A DNA stretch of 64,000 nucleotides. It comes from Thalassotalea mangrovi. GTDB taxonomy: Bacteria; Pseudomonadota; Gammaproteobacteria; Enterobacterales; Alteromonadaceae. Below the pieces are notes generated by a model. That model saw nothing but the letters and a program-made list of their open reading frames with translations. It did no database searches and was not told where the DNA came from. Below, one piece after another: positions 43,924-52,557 of the stretch (position 1 is the first letter of the stretch; every line of letters begins with the position of its first letter). The stretch lies in NCBI RefSeq assembly GCF_005116735.1, contig NZ_SWDB01000021.1:62001-126000 (forward strand), in the 5' to 3' direction. The translations under genes were made by a program, and so were the position numbers.

Positions 43924-44850
43924 TTATTGCGCTCCCTTGTCATTATTGGACACTAAGGTCACAAACAGCTCTTCCAGACGGTTTGCTTTGTTTCGCATAC
44001 TCTGCACCGCAATGCCCTGCTCGGTAAGTTGGGTGAAGACATCATTAACGCTCTGGGACTTGGCAATATCGACTTCCAGGGTATGGTCATCGACGACACG
44101 ATATTCAACCCCCTGCAGTTCAGGCGTGGCGGCGCCGGGCTTTAGATCAAGCACAAAGGTTTCAATGTGCAACTTAGCCAGCAGGGTTTTCATATCGGTA
44201 TTTTCAACGATCGTGCCCTTATCAATAATGGCGATATTGCGGCACAGCATTTCGGCTTCTTCCAGGTAATGGGTGGTAAGAATAATGGTGATGCCCTGGG
44301 CATTTAACTCACGCAGATAATTCCACATGTGGCGACGCAGTTCGATATCAACACCGGCGGTCGGTTCATCGAGGATCAGTACCTTCGGCTCATGCATCAG
44401 CGCCCGGGCAATCATTAACCGGCGTTTCATGCCCCCGGACAGGTTTCGCGATGGCTGCTCTGCCTTTTCCCATAGATCCAGTTGCTTTAAATATTTCTCA
44501 GCCCGTTGCTTAGCAACTTTGCGTTCAACACCATAATAACCAGCCTGATTGACGAGAATTTTCATCGGTGCTTCAAACTGATTGAAATTAAATTCCTGGG
44601 GTACCAGGCCGAGATAGCTTTTCGCTTTATCCAGTTCCACATCGATGTCGTGGCCAAACACCCGGACCTTACCTTCGGTTTTATTGACCAGGGAGGTAAT
44701 CACGCCGATAGTGGTCGATTTTCCTGCGCCGTTAGGCCCCAGTAATGCGAAAAAGTCACCTTGCTGTACCTGTAAATCGATACCTTTAAGCGCCTGAAAA
44801 CCACCTTTATAGGTTTTTTTTAAGCCTGCAATTTCTAAGGCTGCCTGCAT
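43924..44850 (-). CDS. ABC transporter ATP-binding protein (YadG-like)
   Basis: A 308-residue ATPase. Walker A GPNGAGKST (about residues 38-46), Q-loop in LVPQEFNFNQFE, signature NLSGGMKRRLMIARAL, Walker B VLILDEPTAGVD and the His switch TTHYLEE are all present. A C-terminal extension of about 80 residues is the DrrA-type regulatory tail. It is the first gene of a three-gene operon with the permease and the TrmB-like methyltransferase. GAGG lies 9 nt before the ATG. Confidence 0.95.
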   Translation of the reverse strand: MQAALEIAGLKKTYKGGFQALKGIDLQVQQGDFFALLGPNGAGKSTTIGVITSLVNKTEGKVRVFGHDIDVELDKAKSYLGLVPQEFNFNQFEAPMKILVNQAGYYGVERKVAKQRAEKYLKQLDLWEKAEQPSRNLSGGMKRRLMIARALMHEPKVLILDEPTAGVDIELRRHMWNYLRELNAQGITIILTTHYLEEAEMLCRNIAIIDKGTIVENTDMKTLLAKLHIETFVLDLKPGAATPELQGVEYRVVDDHTLEVDIAKSQSVNDVFTQLTEQGIAVQSMRNKANRLEELFVTLVSNNDKGAQ

Positions 44851-45029
44851 TTATCATTTCCTCAAATCCCAGCGGGAACGGCATATGTCGATGATGAGTA
44901 AGTCTAATAAGGATAGTTGAAAGCAATCACTAAAATAGGCTTACCCTTGAAGGGCTAGCATTTTAACAACAAGCTTTGCTAATTTCCTGTAAAATTTACC
45001 AATTCCCTATGTAATGAAATCCATTGAGA

Positions 45030-45497
45030 ATGAACAAACAGGTCCTGATAGATAAGCTTATTGCCTTAGCCGAAAACAACTTAGAAGAAGCAGAACAAGC
45101 CCTTCAGGCTGCCCATGCCGCGGCAATTGATGACCAAAGTGTTGCTGAGAATCAGTACGACACCCTGGGCTTAGAAGCTTCATATCTGGCTTTAGGGCAA
45201 TCCAAACGAATTGCTGAACTGAAAAGCAAAGTTCAGGGGCTAAAAGCTTTCTCGCCAGCACATTTTAAAGAAGACGATGAGATTGGCGCGGGAGCAATCG
45301 TGCAACTCGATGGCACACCGACATTGTATTTCCTGTGTCCATTCAGTGGTGGTGAAACCCTGTCTGCCGGTAACAAAACGATTATCGCCATCAGTCCGCA
45401 AAGCCCGCTTGGCGAAGAACTACTTGAGTTGGGAGTTGGCGATACGGTTCAATTACCTAATCGCCAGCAGAGTTTTGAAATAATCGCCCTCGAATAA
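45030..45497 (+). CDS. GreA/GreB-family protein
   Basis: A 155-residue Gre-like factor. The N-terminal coiled coil (about residues 1-75) has the tip DDQSVAENQYDTLGLEA, aligned with GDLKENAEYHAAR of GreA, so the acidic residues that reach the RNA polymerase active site are kept. The C-terminal FKBP-like half carries GAIVQLDGT, AISPQSPLGEELLELGVGDTVQL. It differs from GreA and GreB in the short C-terminal spacing and is probably a third Gre-type factor acting in the secondary channel. The in-frame TTG at 45024 is a less likely start. Confidence 0.8.
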   Translation: MNKQVLIDKLIALAENNLEEAEQALQAAHAAAIDDQSVAENQYDTLGLEASYLALGQSKRIAELKSKVQGLKAFSPAHFKEDDEIGAGAIVQLDGTPTLYFLCPFSGGETLSAGNKTIIAISPQSPLGEELLELGVGDTVQLPNRQQSFEIIALE

Positions 45498-45502
45498 TGG
45501 CG

Positions 45503-46864
45503 TTATGAGAACTGGGCTTTAATGGCACTCACATCCGCAAGCTTCTCATCAATTTTCAGATACGCCACCGATTCCGAATAGACAATCGTAGACTCAAGCA
45601 CGCCTGGTGTTGCCATAAGTTTCTGGGCCACTTCACGGGCATGCTCTTCATCAGAAAAACGGATATTAAAGCTGACGTTCTTCGCCTTAGCAGGCATTTT
45701 CATGGTCAATGCCAGCAAAAACCAAACGAACAACACTGCTGCGGCAAACAAGAACACCCCGGATTTCGAGTAATACATTTGCACCGCACCGCCGGCAAGG
45801 CCACCGACAAAAGCACCGAAAAACTGACTGGTAGAGAAAATGCCCATAGCACTGCCCTTCTCTCCGGCAGGGGCAATGCGAGACAGGGTCGATGGCATCG
45901 TCGCTTCCAGGTAGTTAAACGCCACGAAAAACAGAACCACGGTGATTACTAATGCGCTAAGGCTTTGTTGAAAGCCCCATAGTGCCAGGGCACTAGCCGT
46001 TAACAGGATAATGGCAGCACAAAAAACCAGTTTTTCTTTGTCCTTCTTAATGGCCCAGATCATAAATGGCACCATAAGAACAAAAGCACCTAACATCGAT
46101 GGTAAATACAGTTGCCAGTGTTTTTCGGCGGCAAAGTCTAAATTGACCAACATTGCCGGTAATGACACAAACATCGCCGTTAAGGCCAGGTGCAGACTGA
46201 ATACGCCAACGTTCAGGCGCATCAGCTGTGGGTTTGCCAGCATCATTTTCAGCTTGGCGGGTACCGCAACATTATCCCCTTTAGGAGCAACATTAATGGC
46301 ATCCGGAACGATAAACTTAATCACTAACATACCCAGCAGCGCGAGTATCGCGGTTACCCAAAATACGCCGGACAGTGCAAAACTATCGGCAATAACCGGG
46401 CCAAGTACCATGGCCAGTGCAAACGACACACCGATAAACATGCCAATCGTCGCCATCACTTTTGGTCGCTGATCCTCCCGGGATAAATCAGCAGCCAATG
46501 CCATCACCGCACTGGCTATTGCTCCCATGCCCTGTAAGGCCCGACCCAGGACTACGCCATACACTGTATCAGACATAGCAGCGACCACACTGCCAATACA
46601 GAAAATCGCCAGTCCCATGTAGATAACCGGCTTACGACCAAATTTATCGGACAAGATACCCATCGGGATCTGTAGTAAAGCCTGAGTGAATCCGTATGCA
46701 CCGATGGCGAGTCCAAGCCATAAGGCGTTAAAGCCCTGCAGCTCAGCACCGTATATGGCAAAAATTGGCAGAATCATAAACAGGCCAATCATCCGCAGGC
46801 CAAAAACACCCGCCAATGACAACGCCGCTTTTTTCTCAACAGGATTTAGTGCATCTTGATTCAT
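45503..46864 (-). CDS. yajR: YajR-like MFS transporter with C-terminal YAM domain
   Basis: A 453-residue major facilitator protein with twelve helices. Motif A is DKFGRKPVI after TM2. The last 65 residues (FSDEEHAREVAQKLMATPGVLESTIVYSESVAYLKIDEKL) form a small ferredoxin-like domain equal in position to the YAM domain of E. coli YajR, and the overall length matches (454). The substrate is unknown for the family. A TTG at 46906 with GGTGG upstream would add 14 residues; the ATG is chosen from family length. It is convergent with the Gre-like gene, only 5 nt apart. Confidence 0.88.
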   Translation of the reverse strand: MNQDALNPVEKKAALSLAGVFGLRMIGLFMILPIFAIYGAELQGFNALWLGLAIGAYGFTQALLQIPMGILSDKFGRKPVIYMGLAIFCIGSVVAAMSDTVYGVVLGRALQGMGAIASAVMALAADLSREDQRPKVMATIGMFIGVSFALAMVLGPVIADSFALSGVFWVTAILALLGMLVIKFIVPDAINVAPKGDNVAVPAKLKMMLANPQLMRLNVGVFSLHLALTAMFVSLPAMLVNLDFAAEKHWQLYLPSMLGAFVLMVPFMIWAIKKDKEKLVFCAAIILLTASALALWGFQQSLSALVITVVLFFVAFNYLEATMPSTLSRIAPAGEKGSAMGIFSTSQFFGAFVGGLAGGAVQMYYSKSGVFLFAAAVLFVWFLLALTMKMPAKAKNVSFNIRFSDEEHAREVAQKLMATPGVLESTIVYSESVAYLKIDEKLADVSAIKAQFS

Positions 46865-46975
46865 ATACTGGGTACGGATTTTTCTAATTGATGATACCTG
46901 AGGCAAAGTAATACCACCTCACCTCACAAAAAGAAGCTAGTTTAACATGCCAGGCTTATCAGAATCACCTGCTTA

Positions 46976-47383
46976 TCAGGAGTTTTTCTGATGAGTTGGG
47001 GCATGACTTAACAAGATTTGCTTTAAATTGTCGTCGATTGCCACAGCACCTTGTTTCTGATAACAAAAGTGCACCATCACTGCGGTGCCACTGGCTTTGC
47101 ATTCGCCTTGTTGCCAGACCTCCTGATAGACATCAAATGACGAATTTCCAATCCGGGACACAAAGGTGCGGATCTCGACTTTCTCGCCGTAGTATATTTG
47201 CGCATGAAAGTGGACATCGATTTTGGCCAGGATGAGCGGCCAGTTTTGCAGGTCAAGGTCCGGGGTAAATAATTTAAAAACCCCTTCCCGGGCACCTTCG
47301 AACCATACCGGGATACAGGTATTGTTGATGTGCCCCAAGGCATCGGTATCGCTGAAGCGAGGATAGAATTCATCACTGAACAT
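46976..47383 (-). CDS. Acyl-CoA thioesterase, 4HBT hotdog family
   Basis: A 135-residue single hotdog-fold protein of the YbgC/FadM type. FSDTDALGHINNTCIPVWFEGAREG holds the catalytic Asp and the HINN motif; the second strand set has HFHAQIYYGEKVEIRTFV. It probably hydrolyses acyl-CoA in the cytoplasm; chain length cannot be told. It stands between yajR (same strand) and a divergent 2OG oxygenase gene. Confidence 0.88.
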   Translation of the reverse strand: MFSDEFYPRFSDTDALGHINNTCIPVWFEGAREGVFKLFTPDLDLQNWPLILAKIDVHFHAQIYYGEKVEIRTFVSRIGNSSFDVYQEVWQQGECKASGTAVMVHFCYQKQGAVAIDDNLKQILLSHAPTHQKNS

Positions 47384-47444
47384 GATTTATTTCTCAAATT
47401 AGTAAGGCATTATGAGCGAAATTATTGCATAGTAGGGCTACGAT

Positions 47445-48164
47445 TTGCCAAGTAAAAAAATAACCGTGACCGATTTTATTGAAGTATATGAAAACGCCCT
47501 GTCGAAAGAATTCTGCCAGCAATTTATCCAGCAATTTGAACAAAGCCCGCATCAGGTAGCCGGCATTACCGGTGGTGGCGTAGATACCAGCAAAAAAATC
47601 AGCTCTGATATTTACCTGAATAAACATCCTGAGTTTAAGGATTCGCTGCAGACTATTTTACAGACAACCACCAGCCACATTCACACCTATCTGGAAAAAT
47701 ATTTCTTTGCCCTGATTAGCGGTATATCGCTTACCGTTAATCATCCGGCAACCGGCAAACCGGTGCAGTTAACCGCTGATAATTTTGACGAAGTGGGTAA
47801 ACCGAATCTGATGAACCTGATTCGCTACTTATTCCAGCTAGCCCCGATCAATGCGCAAAAGTATGACAAAGGCGTTGGTAACTATGGCTACTGGCATTCG
47901 GAAATTTATCCACAACTCAATGGCAATATGGCTCTGCATCGCACCTTATTGTTCCTGATTTATCTTAATGATGTAGAAGAAGGTGGTGAGACCGATTTTT
48001 ACTATCAGAATAAAAGCATTCGACCTAAGGCCGGCACTATGGTCATCGCCCCCTGTGGCTTTACCCATACTCACAGAGGCAACATCCCGGTATCCAATGA
48101 TAAATATGTATTAACTTCTTGGATGCTGTTTAACCCGGCGGAACGCATCTATACCCAACAATAA
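47445..48164 (+). CDS. 2OG-Fe(II) oxygenase family protein
   Basis: A 239-residue double-stranded beta-helix oxygenase of the prolyl-hydroxylase-like type. The iron ligands are read as His and Glu in YGYWHSEIYP and His in CGFTHTHRGN, with the family stretch LLFLIYLNDVEEGGETDFYYQN between them. An HxE rather than HxD facial triad is a minor oddity. The start is TTG with TAGGG 7 nt upstream; no ATG is available. The substrate, protein or small molecule, is unknown. Confidence 0.8.
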   Translation: MPSKKITVTDFIEVYENALSKEFCQQFIQQFEQSPHQVAGITGGGVDTSKKISSDIYLNKHPEFKDSLQTILQTTTSHIHTYLEKYFFALISGISLTVNHPATGKPVQLTADNFDEVGKPNLMNLIRYLFQLAPINAQKYDKGVGNYGYWHSEIYPQLNGNMALHRTLLFLIYLNDVEEGGETDFYYQNKSIRPKAGTMVIAPCGFTHTHRGNIPVSNDKYVLTSWMLFNPAERIYTQQ

Positions 48165-48176
48165 GAAAGCAAGGCA

Positions 48177-49757
48177 ATGAAAATAAGAACATTATTCGCA
48201 ACATACTCCATACTCTGTGCATTCTTGTGTAGTGTCCTGAGTTTGCCGACCATCGCTGCTCCAGAGAAGGCTCCAGAGCGAGACCGGGGCGAAGGTCCAT
48301 ATAAGCGTCTGATTTTACGCGGCGCCAATGTGATTACCGGTGAAGGCGCACCAGCTCAGGGACCGATGGATATTGTTATCGAAAATGATCGCATCGTATC
48401 CATGGTAAGTGTTGGTAATCCGGGGGTGCCAATCAAGCCTGAACGTCGACCGGAGGCAAAGCCCGGCGATAAAGAACTGGATGTCAGCGGACATTATATT
48501 CTCCCGGGTTTTGTCGATATGCACGGTCACATCGGTGGCAGCGCCGATGAGATTCCCGCCGAATATGTATTTAAATTATGGCTGGCTCATGGCATAACCA
48601 CGGTGCGTGAACCCGGCAGCTTTAATGGCCTGGACTGGGTATTAGATCACGTTAAACGATCGCAGGAAAATACCATTGCCGCACCGAGAATTATTCCTTA
48701 CGTCGGGTTTGGCATGGGTAATGACGAGCCTATTTCCACCCCGCAGCAGGCAACCAAGTGGGTTAAAAAGATTGCCCGCGATGGTGCCAAGGGAATTAAG
48801 TTCTTTGGTGCAGAACCGGCAATCATGGAAGCGGCATTAAGTCAGGCGGAAAAATCAGGGCTCGGTAGCATGATGCATCACGCTCAGCTTGAAGTCGCGA
48901 GAATGAATGTGCTCGATTCAGCGCGCATGGGCCTGACCACCATGGAGCATTGGTATGGTTTGCCGGAAGCGCTTTTTGAAAACCAGACTATCCAAAATTA
49001 CTCACCGGAATATAACTACAATAATGAAATGGATCGGTTTGGTGAAGCTGGCCGCTTGTGGGCGCAGGCAGCAAAACCTGGCAGTGAACACTGGAATGCG
49101 GTTCGTGATGAATTAATCGAACTGGATTTTACCCTCAATCCAACCATGACCATTTATGAAGCCAGTCGTGATTTGATGCGTGAGATGAACGCCGACTGGC
49201 ATCAGCAATATACCTTGCCGACCCTGTGGGACTTTTTCCAACCTTCCCGTTACGCTCATGGCAGTTACTGGTTTGACTGGACCACCGATGATGAAATCGC
49301 CTGGAAACAAAACTTCCGACATTGGATGACCTTTCTCAATGATTATAAAAATCATGGCGGTCGCGTCACCACAGGTTCCGACTCCGGCTATATCTTCAAA
49401 ATCTATGGTTTTGGTTATATTCGTGAGTTAGAACTGTTACGTGAAGCCGGTTTTAACGCGTTGGAAGTGATAAAAAGCGCCTCCTATAACGGCGCTGAGG
49501 CCCTGGGTATGGAACAAGAGATTGGCTCGCTGCGGGTCGGTAAAAAAGCCGATATGGTCATCGTTAAAGAAAACCCGTTACGTAACTTTAAGGTGCTATA
49601 CGGTACCGGCCATTTCCGCCTGAACGATGAAAACCAACCAACTCGCGTTGGCGGTGTGGTGTATACCGTCAAAGACGGTATCGTTTATGATGCAAAACAG
49701 TTACTTGCCGATGTACGTGAAATCGTCGCTGAAGCAAAACAGGCTGCTGAAAAATAA
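48177..49757 (+). CDS. Exported amidohydrolase
   Basis: A 526-residue metal-dependent hydrolase with a signal peptide (ending near LSLPTIAA). The amidohydrolase barrel has the metal pair in LPGFVDMHGHIGG, further ligands in MMHHAQ and TTMEHWYG, and the final Asp in TGSDSG. A C-terminal beta-sandwich carries GSLRVGKKADMVIVKENPL. This is the imidazolonepropionase/prolidase-like branch; the substrate is not predictable. It is 12 nt after the 2OG oxygenase gene and may be co-transcribed with it. A perfect 11-bp hairpin follows. Confidence 0.88.
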   Translation: MKIRTLFATYSILCAFLCSVLSLPTIAAPEKAPERDRGEGPYKRLILRGANVITGEGAPAQGPMDIVIENDRIVSMVSVGNPGVPIKPERRPEAKPGDKELDVSGHYILPGFVDMHGHIGGSADEIPAEYVFKLWLAHGITTVREPGSFNGLDWVLDHVKRSQENTIAAPRIIPYVGFGMGNDEPISTPQQATKWVKKIARDGAKGIKFFGAEPAIMEAALSQAEKSGLGSMMHHAQLEVARMNVLDSARMGLTTMEHWYGLPEALFENQTIQNYSPEYNYNNEMDRFGEAGRLWAQAAKPGSEHWNAVRDELIELDFTLNPTMTIYEASRDLMREMNADWHQQYTLPTLWDFFQPSRYAHGSYWFDWTTDDEIAWKQNFRHWMTFLNDYKNHGGRVTTGSDSGYIFKIYGFGYIRELELLREAGFNALEVIKSASYNGAEALGMEQEIGSLRVGKKADMVIVKENPLRNFKVLYGTGHFRLNDENQPTRVGGVVYTVKDGIVYDAKQLLADVREIVAEAKQAAEK

Positions 49758-49770
49758 CAGATGATTGCTT

Positions 49771-49796
49771 ATCGCTCACAGGTTGCTGTGAGCGAT
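49771..49796 (+). terminator. Perfect 11-bp hairpin after the amidohydrolase gene
   Basis: ATCGCTCACAG pairs with CTGTGAGCGAT across GTTG. There is no T-run. Its right arm runs into the first copy of the 20-nt spacer motif (49790-49810). Confidence 0.65.
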
Positions 49797-49810
49797 CTAG
49801 AGACGTTCAT
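49790..49810 (+). repeat. Spacer motif copy 0
   Basis: GAGCGATCTAGAGACGTTCAT, the copy nearest the amidohydrolase gene. It overlaps the preceding hairpin. Confidence 0.45.
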
Positions 49811-49823
49811 TTACTTGAGAAGA

Positions 49824-50231
49824 ATGAATAAAAATATGGATGTGTTGAGCAAGCTTCAAGAGAAAAATAAAGCACACGAACTGCACGATAGTAATGCAAG
49901 ATGGAATACCGTTTGGACTGTTCTGTTCCTAAGCCCTTTGTTGTTTAGCTACGGTCTCGAATTCTATTACTCATTCAAAGGAATCACTTTCGAAACTCTA
50001 CCCCGCTTCTTTGTGCTTTTTGGGATGCTTGGATTTGGGTTACCATTGGGCGCCATGGGTAGCTTAATGTTGTTCAATCGAAGTACAAAACTAGTGATGA
50101 TGCTTATTTGTCAAAGCTGGTTTATTTGGTTTTGGGTTATTGAGCAATTGTCTTGGTTAGCATTTCTCCCTCTAATGATTGCATTTATTATCGTTCAAAT
50201 ACAAATGCCGAAAATTAAGAATCAGAGTTAA
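49824..50231 (+). CDS. Hypothetical small membrane protein
   Basis: A 135-residue protein with four hydrophobic segments (about residues 27-45, 54-76, 83-105 and 107-124) after a charged N-terminus (MNKNMDVLSKLQEKNK). No family is recognised. It is AT-rich compared with the amidohydrolase upstream. GAGAAG lies just before the ATG at 49824; the frame is open 21 codons upstream but through the hairpin at 49771-49796. It is the first of five small plus-strand genes of this style. Confidence 0.6.
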   Translation: MNKNMDVLSKLQEKNKAHELHDSNARWNTVWTVLFLSPLLFSYGLEFYYSFKGITFETLPRFFVLFGMLGFGLPLGAMGSLMLFNRSTKLVMMLICQSWFIWFWVIEQLSWLAFLPLMIAFIIVQIQMPKIKNQS

Positions 50232-50268
50232 ACCATTGAGCATATTTTTGGGGCTCACTGGCGGTTAA

Positions 50269-50289
50269 GAGCGAGCTACAGTCATTCAA
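50269..50289 (+). repeat. Spacer motif copy 1
   Basis: GAGCGAGCTACAGTCATTCAA, in the 82-nt gap before the gene at 50314. A GGGGCTCACTGGCGG lies 18 nt upstream and has a weak counterpart before the next gene. Confidence 0.5.
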
Positions 50290-50313
50290 AATTAATTCAA
50301 GGACGATAAAATA

Positions 50314-50682
50314 ATGAGAATTAAATCTTTTCTACTGTTATTGATTATTGCTACTTCATCACATGCAAAAGAGGAAAGTGCAATAGGATACGGCACTGTG
50401 GATGCAGCGCTAACAGCATTGAAAGAAAAGCCCGATACGAAGCTCAGCGTTCAAGGGGGCTGGACTATCATTGAGGACAAAGAAGATGGTAATTTTGTGC
50501 TCTGGTCATTTACTCCCGAAAGTCACGAAGCGCACCCTGCGGCAGTCAAAAGAACTATTTTGGAAAAAGACAAGCACATCTATGTAAGGATGAGCGCGTT
50601 ATGCCAGGCAGAAAAAGAGCCCTGTGATAAGTTGATGGAACAGTTTGAACAATTAAATAAACAAATCATGGCAGGCCGCTAA
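50314..50682 (+). CDS. Hypothetical exported protein
   Basis: A 122-residue protein with a signal peptide (MRIKSFLLLLIIATSSHA). The mature part has YGTVDAALTALKEKPDTK, GGWTIIEDKEDGNFVLWSFTPESHEAHPAAVKR and a C-terminal pair of cysteines (ALCQAEKEPC) that could form a disulfide. Similar small secreted proteins with the VLWSFTP stretch occur in Pseudomonas and Xanthomonas relatives, from memory, without a known function. AAGGACG is 9 nt before the ATG. Confidence 0.7.
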   Translation: MRIKSFLLLLIIATSSHAKEESAIGYGTVDAALTALKEKPDTKLSVQGGWTIIEDKEDGNFVLWSFTPESHEAHPAAVKRTILEKDKHIYVRMSALCQAEKEPCDKLMEQFEQLNKQIMAGR

Positions 50683-50702
50683 GTCGATCTACGGTCGTTC
50701 AG
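50682..50702 (+). repeat. Spacer motif copy 2
   Basis: AGTCGATCTACGGTCGTTCAG, overlapping the last base of the stop codon of the gene at 50314. Confidence 0.5.
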
Positions 50703-50772
50703 ATTTCCATAAGATGGAGCTCACTGAGACGCATACAGAGCGTTCAACTACACAGCGCTGAGGGTTAAACAA

Positions 50773-50994
50773 TTGAAAAGGGGTTGGTTAATTTTAGGAA
50801 GCCTATTTATTGCTTTTTCTATGATAATGTTTCTCATTAATTATATCCCTTTATTTTGGATATTCTCAGCTCCAGGTGATTATTATATTAAAACAGTGCC
50901 TGCTGAGGCATTTAGCATATCTGATTTAAAGTTTCCCGCATTAACCTTGGGCTTTATCTTAATCGCATTGGGTAAGATGAGCACTCGAAAATAG
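50773..50994 (+). CDS. Hypothetical two-helix membrane protein
   Basis: A 73-residue protein with an N-terminal hydrophobic helix (about residues 5-32) and a second near the C-terminus (about residues 53-68). The start is TTG with GAGGG 8 nt upstream; ATG codons lie only inside the first helix. No family is recognised. It is short and AT-rich, so there is some chance that it is not expressed. Confidence 0.45.
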   Translation: MKRGWLILGSLFIAFSMIMFLINYIPLFWIFSAPGDYYIKTVPAEAFSISDLKFPALTLGFILIALGKMSTRK

Positions 50995-51035
50995 TTTAAT
51001 GAAATCATCAAGAAGAGAGGTCATGCGGCCGTGGA

Positions 51036-51055
51036 GAGCGAGCAGCGGTCACTCA
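51036..51055 (+). repeat. Spacer motif copy 3
   Basis: GAGCGAGCAGCGGTCACTCA, in the 126-nt gap before the gene at 51121. Confidence 0.5.
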
Positions 51056-51120
51056 ATTGCCGATAAAAGAAATAACAGTTAACTTCAATATCAAATTTGT
51101 CACGTTAAAAGGAGTTAAAA

Positions 51121-51681
51121 ATGAATTACAAATTAATCTTAACCATTGCTGTTTTGCTGTGTACGGGTTTTAAATCCCATGATGTGTTGAAACCTGTTTC
51201 GCAAATAAAACCAGGAGCAGCAGCAGAAGGCTCTTTAGCAAATCAAAAGTTAATTGCAGATACTACATCTGGTCTAGAGGATTTAATTGGAGAATCTATC
51301 TCTGATAGTGAAGTTTTAAAATTTGTAATTCAGCAACCTGTTGGTGAGATTGGTTCGCGCTCATGGCGAGAAATGTGGATCGTGAAATCACCTGAAAAGA
51401 AACAGGAGTTTTTAATAACATTTCGTGAAGCTGGTTTAGGGGGCGCTGATTTTGAAATAAAGCAAACTAGTTTCAATTGCCCTAAAAACATCACAAAATT
51501 TGAGGTCGGGGTTGCTACATCGATGCAGATAAAAGGCTGTATGGGTAAACCGAATCATGAGGATTTTAATCCCGATGGTCGTTATGTCTTTTTGTATGAA
51601 ACTGAAGAGGGAATAATTGTCACCTACCTATTTGATTCAAATGACAAACTAGTCAAGGTAACGGGATATCAAAAATCGTAA
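51121..51681 (+). CDS. Hypothetical exported protein with a BamE/SmpA-like C-terminus
   Basis: A 186-residue protein with an N-terminal hydrophobic stretch (MNYKLILTIAVLLCTGF) that may be a signal peptide; the Cys at residue 15 is not in a clear lipobox. The C-terminal 60 residues (FEVGVATSMQIKGCMGKPNHEDFN ... VFLYETEEGIIVTYLFDSNDKLVKV) follow the pattern of the SmpA/OmlA fold, in which a G-x-P turn precedes a strand pair. Function unknown. AAAAGGAG gives a strong binding site. Strongly AT-rich. Confidence 0.65.
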   Translation: MNYKLILTIAVLLCTGFKSHDVLKPVSQIKPGAAAEGSLANQKLIADTTSGLEDLIGESISDSEVLKFVIQQPVGEIGSRSWREMWIVKSPEKKQEFLITFREAGLGGADFEIKQTSFNCPKNITKFEVGVATSMQIKGCMGKPNHEDFNPDGRYVFLYETEEGIIVTYLFDSNDKLVKVTGYQKS

Positions 51682-51868
51682 TTGTGCATAACAAACCCAT
51701 AAGGTGAAGGGACTGCTAAAGCTTACCTGGCTAAAGGTATAGCCAAGTGTTATCAGCGTTTAGGTGTGAGTGTCAACAACCCAGGAATAAGCGTATATGA
51801 GCAATGCTTGTAGGGTGCTCGTGGAACAAATTTGACGGTAATAGATTGAAAAGATTAATGTCTTTTTA

Positions 51869-51889
51869 GAGCGAGCAACGGACGCTCAT
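51869..51889 (+). repeat. Spacer motif copy 4
   Basis: GAGCGAGCAACGGACGCTCAT, the best copy: GAGCG and CGCTC form a small inverted repeat around the centre. Confidence 0.5.
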
Positions 51890-51954
51890 CCACTTTTTTA
51901 TCTATCCACTTAAAGTGATTTGCTTGCATAGTTAGAAAAACGTGCAATTAGCTC

Positions 51955-51963
51955 GTTAAATGC
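51955..51963 (+). other. attC-like R' sequence (GTTAAATGC) before the gene at 51976
   Basis: GTTAAAT fits the GTTRRRY consensus of the right end of integron attC sites. The 9-nt GTTAAATGC is the exact complement of GCATTTAAC at 52558-52566 after the same gene, the relation expected between the two ends of a single gene cassette. Confidence 0.4.
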
Positions 51964-51975
51964 CAAGAGGGAATC

Positions 51976-52557
51976 GTGCATATATCCAAAAAAGTTATAT
52001 TAACTACTTTTGCATTGGTAGTTCCGTGTATTGCCTACGCTAATGCAGGTGTACCAATGCTGTTTTTGGCTATGCCTGCATTTTTAATGTCGCTAGTGCC
52101 GATAATAGCTATCGAAACACTTTATATATCAAAGGGCTTGGAGCTGCCCCTTGGTCAATCTTTAAAAACGGCAAGCATTTCTAATGTAGTCTCAACCATT
52201 ATTGGTATTCCTCTTACGTGGTTTCTACTTGTTGTGGTTCAAGTGCTCACTGGCGGCGGTGGCGCATACGGAATTAACTCGGTCATGGGTAAAGTGTTAG
52301 CAGTTACATGGCAGGCTCCTTGGTTGATACCGTATGAAGAAGATTTGAGCTGGATGATTCCTGCTGCAGGTATCGTGTTGTTAATCCCGTTCTTCTTCAC
52401 GTCATGGTGGTCAGAGTATTTTGTTTCAAAAAAACTCAATAAAACACTACCATCGCTTAGCGTCAGGGGTAAGGTGCGCAACGCAAACCTAATTACTTAC
52501 TCTTTATTAGCCGCTTGGCCAATTGGTTTCTGGGTGTTAAATAGTGCTGCGAAGTAA
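51976..52557 (+). CDS. Hypothetical polytopic membrane protein
   Basis: A 193-residue protein with an N-terminal signal-like helix (KKVILTTFALVVPCIAYA) and four more hydrophobic segments. It has a Gly-rich loop (VLTGGGGAYGINS) and a WW pair (FTSWWSEYF). The start is GTG with GAGGG 6 nt upstream. No family is recognised. It is bounded by GTTAAATGC and GCATTTAAC, and its stop codon lies directly before the latter, as is common in integron cassettes. Confidence 0.65.
   Translation: MHISKKVILTTFALVVPCIAYANAGVPMLFLAMPAFLMSLVPIIAIETLYISKGLELPLGQSLKTASISNVVSTIIGIPLTWFLLVVVQVLTGGGGAYGINSVMGKVLAVTWQAPWLIPYEEDLSWMIPAAGIVLLIPFFFTSWWSEYFVSKKLNKTLPSLSVRGKVRNANLITYSLLAAWPIGFWVLNSAAK

Larger units (their letters stand above)
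51682..51975. other. 294-nt spacer between two small genes
   Basis: It begins TTGTGCATAACAAACCC after the stop codon, similar to how integron attC sites often open, then holds a short hairpin (GGCTA/TAGCC near 51730), motif copy 4 (51869-51889) and GTTAAATGC (51955-51963) just before the next gene. No open reading frame with a binding site is present. Confidence 0.5.
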
